Shown: positions 50,719 to 60,766, counted from the first letter of the stretch. The stretch is 64,000 nucleotides of DNA from Bacteroidaceae bacterium (GCA_017461345.1 JAFTYP010000022.1:124001-188000), one strand, 5' to 3'. Translations and numbers: made by a program. Notes: generated by a model from the sequence alone, not told the origin.

Positions 50719-50749
50719 CAAAGGTACACATATTTTCTCACTAAACAAA
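50719..50749 (-). promoter_or_regulatory. Promoter touching the start of the RsmF-like gene
   Basis: Reverse-strand TTTG (50746-50749), 19 nt, TACCTTTG (50719-50726). Only 5 nt separate the -7 box from the ATG at 50713, so the transcript may be leaderless. Confidence 0.7.
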
Positions 50750-50786
50750 ATCATTCGGCCTCGCCATTAGTTTTTATTCCAAGAAC

Positions 50787-50817
50787 TTTGTCAAATAAAA
50801 GAAAATTCGTAACTTTG
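50787..50817 (+). promoter_or_regulatory. Promoter of the oxidoreductase-DUF1080 pair
   Basis: TTTG (50787-50790), 19 nt, TAACTTTG (50810-50817); about 30 nt of leader. Confidence 0.75.
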
Positions 50818-50849
50818 CCAAAAATAACTAAAGTTAACAATATTAAACC

Positions 50850-52154
50850 ATGAAATTAAACAGACGTTCCTTTATCACAAGAGGTGCAGCAAGTGCCGCC
50901 CTCTTCAGCATCATGCCCCGCGAAGTACTGGGTAAAATGGGAGGCAACAACAACTTCATTGCTCCCAGCGACCAGTTGACACGAGGTTTGATTGGCGTTG
51001 GCGGTATCGGCCGCTCCAGTTCACACTTCGTTAGCGACCAGTCGTGCCGCCTCGTTGCACTTTGCGACGTTGACCAAAAGCACCTGGACTCAGCATTCGA
51101 TGCTGCAAAACAGAAGTGGGGCGACGAATTAAAGACCTATCATGACTTCCGCGAACTCATTCACGATCCGAATGTGGACATCGTACATATCGCAACACCT
51201 CCTCATTGGCACGGCATTATGTCTGTAGAAGCAGCAAATGCAGGCAAAGACATCTTCTGCGAAAAACCTATGACACGAACCATCGGAGAAGGCAAACGTG
51301 TAGAAGAAGCCGTAAAGCGTAACGGTCGCATCTTTCGCCTGAACACATGGTTCCGCTTTAAAGACACATTCTACGGTCTTGGCACAGAAGTCAAACCACT
51401 GAAGAAACTCGTTGACAGCGGACTGCTTGGATGGCCTCTCAAGGTCAGGATATCCGGCGCAACGGGTTTCGCATGGAAGTTCTTCTGGGTAGGTAAAGAG
51501 AACCTCGAGGTCCAGCAAGTCCCCAAAGAACTTGATTACGACCTTTGGCTCGGCCCTGCCCCCTACAAGCCCTACAATGTTCATCGTACACACCAAACCT
51601 TCCGCGGCTACTTCGACTACGATGGCGGCGGACTTGCCGACATGGGACAACATTATATCGACCCCGTCCAATACATCCTCGGGAAAGATGATGAGTTCCC
51701 CATTAAGGTCGAGATTGACGCTCCCCAACAGCATCCCGATGCAGTTGGCATTTGGAGAAGTGTTACATACACCTATGCCGATGGCTGTCAGATTATCCTC
51801 GAAGGCGAGGGTTACGAAAGCGAAGGAAAGGTTCCGTACATTGAAGGTCCAAAGGGCAAAGTATATAAAGGATTTGAATGTACCATTCCTAATGTGCAAC
51901 AAATCATCAATGAACTGCCTGACCCGGAAGAGCGTAACACCGACTTCCTTGAGTGTGTGCGCACTCGCCGTCAGTTTGCTCTCAATGAAAGCAATGGCCA
52001 TCACAGCGCAACCATCGTAAACATGGGTGTATGTGCACTACGCTTGAACCGAACACTCCACTTTGATCCCAAGACGCAGACCTTCATCAATGACGATGCT
52101 GCCAACCGTCTTGTAAACCAACCTATGCGTGGAGAATGGGGCAAACTGATCTAA
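50850..52154 (+). CDS. Tat-exported Gfo/Idh/MocA oxidoreductase
   Basis: 434 residues with a twin-arginine signal (NRRSFITRGAASAALFSIMP), so probably exported folded with its NAD(P) cofactor. Rossmann-like GLIGVGGIGRSSSHF, catalytic EKP in FCEKPMTRTIGEGKRVEEAV, and AFGGDGGGLADMGQHYIDP-like block here as DYDGGGLADMGQHYID. The C-terminal region ends QPMRGEWGKLI. Family members oxidise carbohydrate hydroxyls, for example at C3. It sits 61 bp upstream of the DUF1080 gene; together they fit the oxidative keto-glycoside route described for Bacteroides. Substrate unknown. Confidence 0.9.
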   Translation: MKLNRRSFITRGAASAALFSIMPREVLGKMGGNNNFIAPSDQLTRGLIGVGGIGRSSSHFVSDQSCRLVALCDVDQKHLDSAFDAAKQKWGDELKTYHDFRELIHDPNVDIVHIATPPHWHGIMSVEAANAGKDIFCEKPMTRTIGEGKRVEEAVKRNGRIFRLNTWFRFKDTFYGLGTEVKPLKKLVDSGLLGWPLKVRISGATGFAWKFFWVGKENLEVQQVPKELDYDLWLGPAPYKPYNVHRTHQTFRGYFDYDGGGLADMGQHYIDPVQYILGKDDEFPIKVEIDAPQQHPDAVGIWRSVTYTYADGCQIILEGEGYESEGKVPYIEGPKGKVYKGFECTIPNVQQIINELPDPEERNTDFLECVRTRRQFALNESNGHHSATIVNMGVCALRLNRTLHFDPKTQTFINDDAANRLVNQPMRGEWGKLI

Positions 52155-52215
52155 CTGTTTGTTTTGAAAAGGAAGATAAATGGTAAATGATAACTGATAA
52201 CCAGCAACTACTAAA

Positions 52216-54579
52216 ATGAAAAGAACAATATATATTATTTTGGCAGCGATTTTGCTGTGTCTGCCTTCTTATTCACAAGACACTCGCAATCGTGCTACCG
52301 AGACCATCATTCAGGATGTACTCGCACTTGTACCCATACAGAAGCAGGCTGATTTCAACAACGAAATGCGTCCCCTTGTTCAAGCGGCGCCTAAATCTAT
52401 CACAATGCTTGCTGCAATGCTCAAACCTGCAGCGGAGCATGTCAATGCGAAGGTAGAGTATGCCATTCATGGAGCCGTTGCTTATGCCGGCACAAATGAA
52501 GCATGGGCTGCAAACGTGCGCGAGGGTTTGAAACAAGCCATTGCTGTGCAAAACGACAAGGATGCTAAGCAGTTCCTTGAAAGCGAACTTCGTCTGCTCA
52601 CCAAGGAAGAGGATGTTACATATGTTGCTCAGGAAGGTGCAAAACCTTATGCCAAGAACTATGACAAACTCGTCAGCCTTGGCAGCAATGCCGGCAAGGA
52701 AATCGTGAAGGCCGTAAAGAGCAAAGACCAAGTTTTACGTATGCAGGCTCTCAAGTTTGCCACTGAAAACGGACTTGCAAACGACCAACTTGCGGCCAGC
52801 ATCGTAAAGAAATATAAGTCACTGAAAGAGGCGGCCAAGTGCGATGTCCTCTATTGGCTTGGAGATAACAAGATTGCCAGTCAGAAGTCTTTGCTTACCA
52901 ATGCTGTTGCTCAAGGCGGGAAACCTGCAAAAGCTGCCATTGAAGCATTGGGAAAGATTGGTGGCGAGGATGCCGAAAAGGTTCTTATCGACCAGTTGGG
53001 TGGCGAGAACAATGCAGAAGCTTTCAGGGCTCTTTGTTCTTTCCCTGGCAAGCTTAATCTGACAGAAGCTCTTAACGCTGCCGAAGGCGACAAGAAGTTC
53101 TCTCTCCTGAAGCTTGCGTCTGCCCGTCGTTGCACTGAAGCCGCCGATGACATCTTGAAACTTACGAAAGACCAGACATATGGCCAGGCTGCCATCGATG
53201 CTCTGCCCGGTATTGTAACGCCCAAGCAGAAGTATGCTGCCATCAGCATTCTGGTTATCACGAAGAATGAGCAGGACATTCCGAAATGGCAAAAGATTTG
53301 TGCAAGTGCGCTGCAGACTCTCTCTGCCGAAGAGCAATACAAGGAACTTTCGCAATTCACCAGTCAGCCTCTTGTTCCCAACAGAGAGCGTCTCTACCCC
53401 TTGCTGGCTGCGACGGGCACTGATGCTTCGGTTAAAGAACTGGAGAAGATAAACGACAAGGCTGCTCTTGCTGCTCTTGCGAAAAGCCCCAACTATAAGG
53501 CTGCTGCCCCCTTGCTTGCTGCAGCAAAGGCGGGCGACCAGAATGCGCTTTCCGCTTATGTTCGCCTTGTAAGCGAGAAGGAGCAGAACATGGATAGGCG
53601 GACAAGCAAACTCAGCGAAGCATTCTCTTTGGCAAAGACTGCCGGCAACAAGAAGAACATCATTGAGAAGCTTGGCCAAACTCCAACGCGCAATGCTTTC
53701 TTGCTCGTAGGCAAACAACTCGACGACAAAGAGTTGAACTATGCAGCAGCCAATGCCGCCAGAAATATTATCGAGAAGACTTCTGAAGACATCGAGTATG
53801 ATATCGTCAAAGCAAACTTAGAGAAGTGTATCAATATCTTCAAGGCTACAGGCGACGCCGATGACGGCTACGCAGTGGATGCGCTCCGCCAGAAGCTTTC
53901 GGAGATGACGCCTGTTGAGCCATACGTTCTCTCCGACGAGGAGAAGGCACAGGGCTTCGAACTTCTGTTCGACGGCACCAACCTCGACAACTTCGTGGGT
54001 AACAAGGTGGGCTATGTACCTATCAACGGCTGCATCAACGTTACTGCCAACTATGGCAACGAGAGCAACCTTTACACTAAGAATGAATATCGCGACTTTG
54101 TGTTCCGCTTTGAGTTCTGTTTCCTGCGCCCCGGTGTCAACAATGGTGTTGGCATCCGCACCCCGATGGGTGTTGATGCTGCCTACGAAGGCATGTGCGA
54201 GGTGCAGATTCTGGATCATGACGACCCCATCTATGCCGGTCTTCGCGAGTATCAGGTGCATGGTTCTGTCTATGGCATCATTCCTGCCAAGCGCATCAAG
54301 CACAAGCCTTTGGGCGAATGGAGCGAGGAAGAAATTCGCGTAAAGGGCAACCGCATCACAGTTACCGTGAATGGCGAAGTTATTCTGGATGGCGATGTCA
54401 AGGAAGCCTGCAAGGGTCACAATGTTGCCCCCGACGGCAGCAACAACAATCCCTACACTGTAGACCACCAAAACCACCCCGGCATGTTCAACAAGTCGGG
54501 CCACATAGGTTTCCTCGGTCATGGTGCCGGTTTGAAACTCCGTGCTGTGCGCATTCTCGACCTCTCAAAGAAGAAATAA
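52216..54579 (+). CDS. HEAT-repeat protein with C-terminal DUF1080 (3-keto-glycoside hydrolase-type) domain
   Basis: 787 residues. Signal peptide ends PSYSQ. Residues about 25-570 are alpha-helical with HEAT-like repeats (GKPAKAAIEALGKIGGEDAEKVLIDQLG is one example, given here by its ends only). Residues about 575-787 are a DUF1080 beta-sandwich: FELLFDGTNLDNFVGNK, GVNNGVGIRTP, CEVQILDH, GEWSEEEIRVKGNRI and HIGFLGHG. DUF1080 proteins in related bacteria cleave 3-keto-glycosides made by a Gfo/Idh partner, here the gene just upstream. The HEAT part may hold partner proteins or large substrates. Confidence 0.88.
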   Translation: MKRTIYIILAAILLCLPSYSQDTRNRATETIIQDVLALVPIQKQADFNNEMRPLVQAAPKSITMLAAMLKPAAEHVNAKVEYAIHGAVAYAGTNEAWAANVREGLKQAIAVQNDKDAKQFLESELRLLTKEEDVTYVAQEGAKPYAKNYDKLVSLGSNAGKEIVKAVKSKDQVLRMQALKFATENGLANDQLAASIVKKYKSLKEAAKCDVLYWLGDNKIASQKSLLTNAVAQGGKPAKAAIEALGKIGGEDAEKVLIDQLGGENNAEAFRALCSFPGKLNLTEALNAAEGDKKFSLLKLASARRCTEAADDILKLTKDQTYGQAAIDALPGIVTPKQKYAAISILVITKNEQDIPKWQKICASALQTLSAEEQYKELSQFTSQPLVPNRERLYPLLAATGTDASVKELEKINDKAALAALAKSPNYKAAAPLLAAAKAGDQNALSAYVRLVSEKEQNMDRRTSKLSEAFSLAKTAGNKKNIIEKLGQTPTRNAFLLVGKQLDDKELNYAAANAARNIIEKTSEDIEYDIVKANLEKCINIFKATGDADDGYAVDALRQKLSEMTPVEPYVLSDEEKAQGFELLFDGTNLDNFVGNKVGYVPINGCINVTANYGNESNLYTKNEYRDFVFRFEFCFLRPGVNNGVGIRTPMGVDAAYEGMCEVQILDHDDPIYAGLREYQVHGSVYGIIPAKRIKHKPLGEWSEEEIRVKGNRITVTVNGEVILDGDVKEACKGHNVAPDGSNNNPYTVDHQNHPGMFNKSGHIGFLGHGAGLKLRAVRILDLSKKK

Positions 54580-54711
54580 ACGGCCAAGCAAGAATGGCTG
54601 AATAACGCCACAGGCGGCAGGGGCAGAACGATGTCTCTGCCGCCTTTCTTATTGCCTTGTCACTTCTCGCATACTGCAGACGGAAGGAGGATTCCTGCCC
54701 TACTACAAAAA

Positions 54712-54799
54712 AGAGGTTAACCATTATGACGATAATCGTTAACCATTCCGGGCATAATGGTTAAGCATTCTCCCAATAATGCTTAACCTTTCTGGAAAG
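54712..54799. repeat. 4 x 22-nt modular array (copy 9)
   Basis: All cores of GGTTAACCATT type: AGAGGTTAACCATT, AATCGTTAACCATT, AATGGTTAAGCATT, AATGCTTAACCTTT; linkers ATGACGAT, CCGGGCAT, CTCCCAAT. Units 3 and 4 are complementary. It lies between convergent genes. Confidence 0.9.
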
Positions 54800-54882
54800 G
54801 CGGTTAAGGCTGAGTGTTTCGTCCCTACGGAAACTGTATTTGCATGGCAGACGTCGACGTCATAGAAGGACCGCCAAGCACG

Positions 54883-55764
54883 TCAATCTGCAAAGGCCGG
54901 CAGTGGGTCGTCGGGGTGGAACCATTGAATACTCTCATCGTGACTGAACCAAGTCATCTGTTTCTTGGCATAGTCGCGCGTATTCTTTTTTATCTTCTCG
55001 ATGGCGAAAGGCAAAGTCCATTCTCCGTCGAAATATCGGAAAATCTCCTTGTAGCCCACCGTATTGAGAGCATTTTCCTGCCTGAAAGGATAGAGACGTC
55101 GAGCCTCATCTAACAGCCCGTCCTCTATCATGGCATCCACCCTACGGCCAATACGCTCGAAAAGTTCCTGACGCTCACGGCGCAGCCCAATCTTAACAAC
55201 ACGGAACGGACGCGACTTACGCTCGCCCTTCAGAAAAGAAGAATATGGGCAACCCGTCGTATAGCAAACCTCAAGAGCATGGACAACACGCTTGGGATTC
55301 CGCGTATCGGCAACCATATAGTAATCCGGGTCGAGCAATTGCAACTCACTTCGCATCTTGTCTATCTCACCATTGGCAAGCCGTAGGCGCAATGTCTCAC
55401 GCACCTCCGCATCGACCGACGGAATATCGTCGATACCATTGCATACCGCATCGATATACAACATGCTGCCACCCGAAAGCAACAACGACTGATGTCTGCC
55501 CTCCAGTTCAGCCACAAGCGAAAGAACATCCTGCTCATATTGGGCTGCACTATAATAAGAACCAATGGAATGTGTGCCTACAAAATAATGCTTTACACGC
55601 TGCAGTTGCTCTGCCGTAGGGGCAGCAGTGCCAATCTCCATGCCACGATAAATCTGCCTGCTGTCGCAATTAAGAATCGGACACCCAAGCGATTCGGCCA
55701 TACGCAAGGCAAACTCAGTCTTACCGACTGCCGTAGGACCTAACAAAACATAAAGCGTAAGCAT
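54883..55764 (-). CDS. miaA: tRNA dimethylallyltransferase
   Basis: 293 residues from the ATG at 55764 (MLTLYVLLG). P-loop LLGPTAVGKTEFALR, NCDSRQIYRGMEIGTA, KHYFVGTHSIG and GKEIFRYF-type end (VGYKEIFRYFDGEW). It prenylates A37 of tRNAs reading UNN codons. It starts 44 bp after the PRiA4-like gene stop; a longer start at 55797 is less likely. Last gene of the cluster. Confidence 0.96.
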   Translation of the reverse strand: MLTLYVLLGPTAVGKTEFALRMAESLGCPILNCDSRQIYRGMEIGTAAPTAEQLQRVKHYFVGTHSIGSYYSAAQYEQDVLSLVAELEGRHQSLLLSGGSMLYIDAVCNGIDDIPSVDAEVRETLRLRLANGEIDKMRSELQLLDPDYYMVADTRNPKRVVHALEVCYTTGCPYSSFLKGERKSRPFRVVKIGLRRERQELFERIGRRVDAMIEDGLLDEARRLYPFRQENALNTVGYKEIFRYFDGEWTLPFAIEKIKKNTRDYAKKQMTWFSHDESIQWFHPDDPLPAFAD

Positions 55765-55808
55765 TGACAACCGCAAGTTCTCTACTCGGAACAACAACGA
55801 AAAACTCT

Positions 55809-56372
55809 CTATTCGTCTATTTCGTAGCCCTCAAAATCCAACTCTTCGGCCTCATAACCCTCATCTCCATAGAAATCATCTGCATATTCCTCAGCCTCAT
55901 CACCAGCCGGAGAAGACGGTTGTTCCGCAGGACCTGCCACCTCGAAAGACGGCTCGTCTGCATAAAGCATCTGCAACGGAGCCTGACCATGACGACGGTT
56001 GACAACAGCCTTATCCACCGTTCTGCCAAAAACATTCTCCGTAAGTTCCATCAAGAAGAAACGTTTGTCGTCAGGATCAAACAGGTAAATCAAACGTTGG
56101 CCCTCATCCTCCAGAAAATCACACAGTCGAGTTTGCGACATAAGATCAATGTCCTCGTCATAATTCGTATCCTCCGATTCCGTAAGACTAACACGATGCC
56201 TTACACGACAGTCTTCGTCGCAGATATAAAAGCACTGCCTCGGATGCTCCACATAACGGCAATCGTCAAGGATGAGCCGATGCAACTCCGAGAACTTCGC
56301 ATCACTGTCGACAAGGATTTCCAGTACAAAATCCTCCTCCTCCTGGCTGAATAATGTCAGTTTGAGTGTCAT
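55809..56372 (-). CDS. Plasmid pRiA4b ORF-3-like protein with acidic tail
   Basis: 187 residues. The N-terminal 125 residues resemble the PRiA4b_ORF3 family (FSELHRLILDDCRY, SQTRLCDFLEDEGQRLIYLFDPDD), common in Bacteroidota and sometimes labelled IS1096 passenger protein. The last 45 residues are strongly acidic (Glu/Asp/Tyr rich: EEYADDFYGDEGYEAEELDFEGYEID). No signal or membrane helix. Function unknown. It lies between lpxA and miaA with 10 and 44 bp gaps; no transposon features are nearby, so the name should not be taken as evidence of mobility. Confidence 0.75.
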   Translation of the reverse strand: MTLKLTLFSQEEEDFVLEILVDSDAKFSELHRLILDDCRYVEHPRQCFYICDEDCRVRHRVSLTESEDTNYDEDIDLMSQTRLCDFLEDEGQRLIYLFDPDDKRFFLMELTENVFGRTVDKAVVNRRHGQAPLQMLYADEPSFEVAGPAEQPSSPAGDEAEEYADDFYGDEGYEAEELDFEGYEIDE

Positions 56373-56382
56373 GATCGATTAT

Positions 56383-57156
56383 TTACCTGATAAAGCCTCG
56401 GTCGCTATTACGTATGAAATCCAAAATATACTGAATCTCCGGACTCATAGGAATCTCCTGTTCCACACGAGCAAGCAAGTCATTCAACTTACCTGTGCCC
56501 TGCAGAATAATCTGATAGGTCATGTGGATATTATTAATCAAATCACGATCGAAACCACAACGACGAAGGCCTACAGAGTTAAGCCCACAGAAAGCAGCCG
56601 GTTCACGCGCCACAAGACTGAAAGGCAACACATTCTGAGAGAAACGCGTGCCACCACCAATCATCGTGTAACTACCTACACGACAGAATTGATGCATCAG
56701 CACGCCAGCACTCAAGATAGCATTATCGTCAATAATGATCTCGCCTGCAAGTTTAGTACTATTGCCTATGATACAACCATTACCTACGATTGCGTCATGC
56801 GCAACATGGACACCTTCCATCAAAAGGTTGTTGCTACCGACAACAGTACGGTTCTTGGCTGCAGTACCACGATTGATTGTTACGTTCTCACGTATTTTAT
56901 TGTTGTCGCCAATCTCTGCCGTAGTATCTTCGCCCCTAAACTTGAGATCCTGTGGAACTGCACCAATAACGGCTCCTGGGAAGAAGACGTTGCCGCTCCC
57001 GATACGCGAACCGTAAAGCACCGTAACACTATTCATCAAAGTATTGTCGTTCCCTATGACAACTCCCTTGTCGATGTAGCAGAAGGGACCTATTTCGCAG
57101 TTCTCGCCAATGACGGCTTCGGGATGTATATATGCCAACGGACTTATCTTACTCAT
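56383..57156 (-). CDS. lpxA: Acyl-[ACP]-UDP-N-acetylglucosamine O-acyltransferase
   Basis: 257 residues of left-handed beta-helix hexapeptide repeats: SPLAYIHPEAVIGENCEIGPF, VLYGSRIGSGNVFFPGAVIG, VTINRGTAAKNRTVVGS and the catalytic His region LLMEGVHVAHDAIVG. The helical C-terminus has LGLRRxGF-type GLRRCGFDRD. It starts lipid A synthesis by acylating UDP-GlcNAc. It lies 28 bp after lpxC-fabZ. Confidence 0.97.
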   Translation of the reverse strand: MSKISPLAYIHPEAVIGENCEIGPFCYIDKGVVIGNDNTLMNSVTVLYGSRIGSGNVFFPGAVIGAVPQDLKFRGEDTTAEIGDNNKIRENVTINRGTAAKNRTVVGSNNLLMEGVHVAHDAIVGNGCIIGNSTKLAGEIIIDDNAILSAGVLMHQFCRVGSYTMIGGGTRFSQNVLPFSLVAREPAAFCGLNSVGLRRCGFDRDLINNIHMTYQIILQGTGKLNDLLARVEQEIPMSPEIQYILDFIRNSDRGFIR

Positions 57157-57184
57157 AGTTTGTATGGAATTTAAAGGGTTAATC

Positions 57185-58570
57185 TTATTTGTTTTTTACG
57201 ACTTGGGCAGTAAACGTTGCCTCTGCTACACAGTTCTCTCCGATGAAGGCATAGCCCTGCATTGTACCGATGCTATGGCGCAAAGGCGCAACCTGTTCTA
57301 CCCGGAATACCAGGGTGTCGCCGGGAACAACCTTTTGGCGGAACTTGACATTGTCTATGTTCAGGAAATAAGTGCTGTAGGTTTCAGGATTCTCCTTGTC
57401 ATGCAAGACGAGTAGCCCGCCTGCCTGTGCCATTGCTTCTATGAGTAGAACTCCGGGCATGACCGGTTCTTCGGGGAAATGTCCCTGGAAGAAAGGTTCG
57501 TTGTTTGTTACGTTTTTTATTGCGACAATATAATTTCCTTTGACGTCGACTACTTTGTCCACCAGCAGCATGGGATAGCGATGTGGCAACAGTGTTCTTA
57601 TCTTGTTGACATCCATCAGTGGAATCTGGTTGGGATCGTACTTTGGAGCCTGTACTTCGTGCTTACGAATTTCCTTACGCATCATGCGCGCGAACATATT
57701 ATTTATGGTATGTCCGGGTCTTGTTGCAATAATACGTCCCTTGATGGGCTTGCCGATGAGGGCCATATCGCCGATGATGTCGAGTAGTTTATGGCGTGCA
57801 GGTTCGTTGTCCCAGACGAGGGGTTTGTGCTGAATATATCCGAGATCGTCGGCATCATGGTGTTCGGCACCTGTCAGCATGCAAAGCTTGTCGAGATTCT
57901 CTTGTGAGGTTTTGTGTTCGTAGATGACAATGGCATTGTCCAGGTCGCCACCTTTGATGAGACCTGCCAAAAGCAGTTTTTCTATTTCGCGTACAAAGAC
58001 GAAGGTTCTTGCGGCAGCGACTTCGGTGACAAACTTATCCATGCTATCGAGCGTGGCGAACTGGCTGCTCAGGACTTTGCCATCGAAGGCTATCATGCTT
58101 GTAATGGAAAAGTCGTCGTCGGGCAACAGGGTGATGCAGGCTCCGGTATTGTCGTCGCGGAACTCCATCTTCTTGGTGATGTAGTAATAGTCCTTCGGGG
58201 CATCCTGTTCGGCAATGCCTACACGCTGTATTTCACGGACAAAAGGTTCTGCGCTGCCGTCCAGGATGGGGAACTCCGGCCCATCGACCTGGATGAGTAT
58301 GTTGTCGATGCCTAAAGCATAGAATGCAGCAAGTGCATGTTCCACCGTGCTGCATCGCATATCACCCTTGCCGAGGACTGTGCCTCGCTGTGTGTCAACC
58401 ACATTCTCTGCCACAGCATCCATGATGGGCTGCCCCGGCATATCGACTCGCTGTATCTTGTATCCGTGTCCTGCTGGTGCAGGAAGGAATGTGACTGTCA
58501 GATTGAGTCCTGTATGGAGACCTTTTCCACTGAGTGAAAATTGTTCTTTTAATGTATTCTGCTTTAACAT
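57185..58570 (-). CDS. lpxC-fabZ: Bifunctional UDP-3-O-acyl-GlcNAc deacetylase / 3-hydroxyacyl-ACP dehydratase
   Basis: 461 residues. Residues 1 to about 305 are Lpx[21 protein letters not shown] with zinc-binding His, and [19 protein letters not shown] with the second zinc site. Residues about 310-461 are Fab[16 protein letters not shown] and the active-site block [20 protein letters not shown]. The fusion is a known Bacteroidota arrangement, joining lipid A deacetylation with fatty acid elongation that draws on the same hydroxyacyl-ACP pool. A 298-bp gap with array copy 10 separates it from lpxD. Confidence 0.97.
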   Translation of the reverse strand: MLKQNTLKEQFSLSGKGLHTGLNLTVTFLPAPAGHGYKIQRVDMPGQPIMDAVAENVVDTQRGTVLGKGDMRCSTVEHALAAFYALGIDNILIQVDGPEFPILDGSAEPFVREIQRVGIAEQDAPKDYYYITKKMEFRDDNTGACITLLPDDDFSITSMIAFDGKVLSSQFATLDSMDKFVTEVAAARTFVFVREIEKLLLAGLIKGGDLDNAIVIYEHKTSQENLDKLCMLTGAEHHDADDLGYIQHKPLVWDNEPARHKLLDIIGDMALIGKPIKGRIIATRPGHTINNMFARMMRKEIRKHEVQAPKYDPNQIPLMDVNKIRTLLPHRYPMLLVDKVVDVKGNYIVAIKNVTNNEPFFQGHFPEEPVMPGVLLIEAMAQAGGLLVLHDKENPETYSTYFLNIDNVKFRQKVVPGDTLVFRVEQVAPLRHSIGTMQGYAFIGENCVAEATFTAQVVKNK

Positions 58571-58737
58571 AGTTCTACCCTTCTATCTTCTTATTGTTTG
58601 ACTTAAGTCCAGTGAATTCGGAATGATTGGGAAGGTGAGAGGAGGTATGTCTTCTCTCATGCAAGGCCCTCAAGGTTGCTTGATTTTATTTGTCTGTATT
58701 TCAAACTCTTGCATTCCACTGTGGCATTCTCGGAAAC

Positions 58738-58825
58738 ATCTACTGTCGAATTGGTCGACAAGGCACGTTAAGTTGACCGACTTGGCACGCCTAATTGGCA
58801 AACTTGGCAGCAGATGTTTTTCGGC
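58738..58825. repeat. 4 x 22-nt modular array (copy 10), inverted outer cores
   Basis: Cores ATCTACTGTCGAATT, AAGGCACGTTAAGT, TTGGCACGCCTAATT, TTGGCAGCAGATGTT. Units 1 and 4 carry the same core in opposite orientation. Linkers GGTCGAC, TGACCGAC, GGCAAAC. It lies 3' of lpxD and 5' of lpxC-fabZ on the same strand. Confidence 0.88.
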
Positions 58826-58868
58826 TCTGCACCGGATGTCTGTTCTCTCCTCCTATATTGTCACCTAT

Positions 58869-59915
58869 TCACTTTAAGTTAAGTTGCTCTTTGAGCATCT
58901 TTATCTCCTTGCGCATCTGGTTCATCTCCGCCCACATTTCGGGCAGATTCTTTACGATGGCACTGCTCTTCCAGAAGTTGCGGACTTCGATGGCAGGCGA
59001 ACCCTGCAGGGCTGCACCCTCTTTTTTCACATCATTGGGGATACCAGCCTGCGCCCCAACCATTACACGGTTAGCGATATTTGCATGACCTGCAATACCT
59101 ACCTGGCCGCCAAACATGCACCACTCGCCTACCTTCGTACTGCCAGCAATGCCTACCTGTGCAGACATCACGGTGTGGCTACCAATCTCGTCATTGTGAG
59201 CAATCTGCACAAGATTGTCCAACTTCACACCACTATGCACGATGGTGGCACCCATTACAGCACGGTCGATACAGGTGTTGGCACCAATCTCCACATCGTC
59301 CTCGATGATGGCAATGCCTATCTGAGGAATCTTCTCGTAGCCCGTCTCGGTAGGTTGAAAGCCGAAACCGTCGGCACCTATGACACAACCGGCATGAAGG
59401 ATGCAGCGATTGCCTACCCGACAGTCATGATAGATAACAGCATTGCTGTATATCTCCGTATTCGAGCCGACCTTGGCATTTCTGCCCACCGTTACGTGCG
59501 GATGCAAGACACAGCCATCGCCTATCTCAACCCCCTCGGCTATCGCCACGAAAGGACCGATGTAGCACTTCTCGCCTATCTTCGCAGTAGGGTCGATGAA
59601 AGCAAGTTCGCTGATGCCTTCCCTTTTGGGTTTCATGCTTTCATAGAGTTGAAGCAGTTTTGTCACCGCCTCGCGCGCATCGGGCACCTTGATGAGGGTA
59701 GCCTTTATGTCCTGCTTGGGCTCGAAGTTCTGGTTGACAAGCACCACACTGCTCTCTGTCGTGTAGATATAGTGCTCATACTTGTCGTTATACAGGAAAC
59801 TGATGCAGCCGGGTTTACCTTCTTCTATCTTGGCGAAGTTGTTAACCTTGGCCTCGGGGTCGCCAACAACGGTGCCACCTATCAGCCCTGCTATCATTTG
59901 TGCTGTAAATTCCAC
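58869..59915 (-). CDS. lpxD: UDP-3-O-(3-hydroxymyristoyl)glucosamine N-acyltransferase
   Basis: 348 residues. The start codon is GTG at 59915 ([13 protein letters not shown] follows, the standard LpxD beginning). N-terminal uridine-binding domain (LVNQNFEP), then hexapeptide repeats with [16 protein letters not shown] and [21 protein letters not shown], containing the catalytic His region in [14 protein letters not shown]. It adds the second acyl chain of lipid A. It follows pyrF by 26 bp. Confidence 0.96.
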   Translation of the reverse strand: MEFTAQMIAGLIGGTVVGDPEAKVNNFAKIEEGKPGCISFLYNDKYEHYIYTTESSVVLVNQNFEPKQDIKATLIKVPDAREAVTKLLQLYESMKPKREGISELAFIDPTAKIGEKCYIGPFVAIAEGVEIGDGCVLHPHVTVGRNAKVGSNTEIYSNAVIYHDCRVGNRCILHAGCVIGADGFGFQPTETGYEKIPQIGIAIIEDDVEIGANTCIDRAVMGATIVHSGVKLDNLVQIAHNDEIGSHTVMSAQVGIAGSTKVGEWCMFGGQVGIAGHANIANRVMVGAQAGIPNDVKKEGAALQGSPAIEVRNFWKSSAIVKNLPEMWAEMNQMRKEIKMLKEQLNLK

Positions 59916-59941
59916 GATTATATTTACTGTTTAATGATTTA

Positions 59942-60766
59942 CTATTTACCGTTTAATAGTTCGGCCATCTGGTCGGCAACCTCTTTGGCCTTCTCTGCAG
60001 CAACCTTTGCAAAGTTCTCTGTCTTGTCGGCATAGATAATGGCACGACTGCTGTTGACCAACAAGCCACAATCCTCTATCATACCATACTTGCATACCTC
60101 CTCGAGACTGCCACCCTGCGCACCAACACCGGGCACGAGCAGGAAAGCCTTCGGGGCAACCTTACGGATATCCAGGAACATCTCGCCACGTGTAGCACCT
60201 ACAACGTACATCATGTTCTCGTCGTTACCCCACTCCTGACTCCTGCGGATAACCTTTTCAAAGAGCCGTTCGCCATCCTTGGCCTCGGTAAGTTGGAAGT
60301 CGAGCGAGCCTTTGTTGCTGGTCAGAGCCAACAAGATGACCCACTTCCCGTCATATCCCTCGATGAATGGTGTAACGCTATCCTCGCCCATGTAAGGAGC
60401 TACGGTAAGCGCATCCACATCGTATTCGCCGAAGAACGTGCGGGCATACATCTGACTGGTGTTGCCTATGTCGCCACGTTTAGCGTCGGCAATAATGAAC
60501 TGGTCTGGGTAATTCTCCTTCAAATACTTCACCGTCTTCTCGAAAGCCATCAGACCCTTCACACCGAATGCTTCATAAAAAGCAAGGTTGGGCTTGTATG
60601 CCACACAGTAAGGTGCGGTTGCATCGATGATAGCCTTGTTGAAAGCGAATATCGGGTCTTCCTCTTTAAGGAGATGTTCAGGTACCTTCTTCAGGTCGGT
60701 ATCAAGTCCAACACAGAGGAAGGACTGCTTCCTGCGGATGTTTGCTACTAATTCTTGTCTGTTCAT
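59942..60766 (-). CDS. pyrF: Orotidine 5'-phosphate decarboxylase (type 2)
   Basis: 274 residues from ATG 60766 ([14 protein letters not shown]). Motifs: [37 protein letters not shown] with the Asp-Lys-Asp catalytic set, GEDSVTPF and [16 protein letters not shown]. It makes UMP in pyrimidine synthesis. It overlaps the 80-residue membrane protein gene by 4 bp. Type 2 enzymes of this length are normal in Bacteroidota. Confidence 0.96.
   Translation of the reverse strand: MNRQELVANIRRKQSFLCVGLDTDLKKVPEHLLKEEDPIFAFNKAIIDATAPYCVAYKPNLAFYEAFGVKGLMAFEKTVKYLKENYPDQFIIADAKRGDIGNTSQMYARTFFGEYDVDALTVAPYMGEDSVTPFIEGYDGKWVILLALTSNKGSLDFQLTEAKDGERLFEKVIRRSQEWGNDENMMYVVGATRGEMFLDIRKVAPKAFLLVPGVGAQGGSLEEVCKYGMIEDCGLLVNSSRAIIYADKTENFAKVAAEKAKEVADQMAELLNGK

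Noticed and set aside
55809..56372. IS1096-type mobile element
   Set aside because: Only the family nickname points to a transposon. No transposase, inverted ends or target duplication are present.
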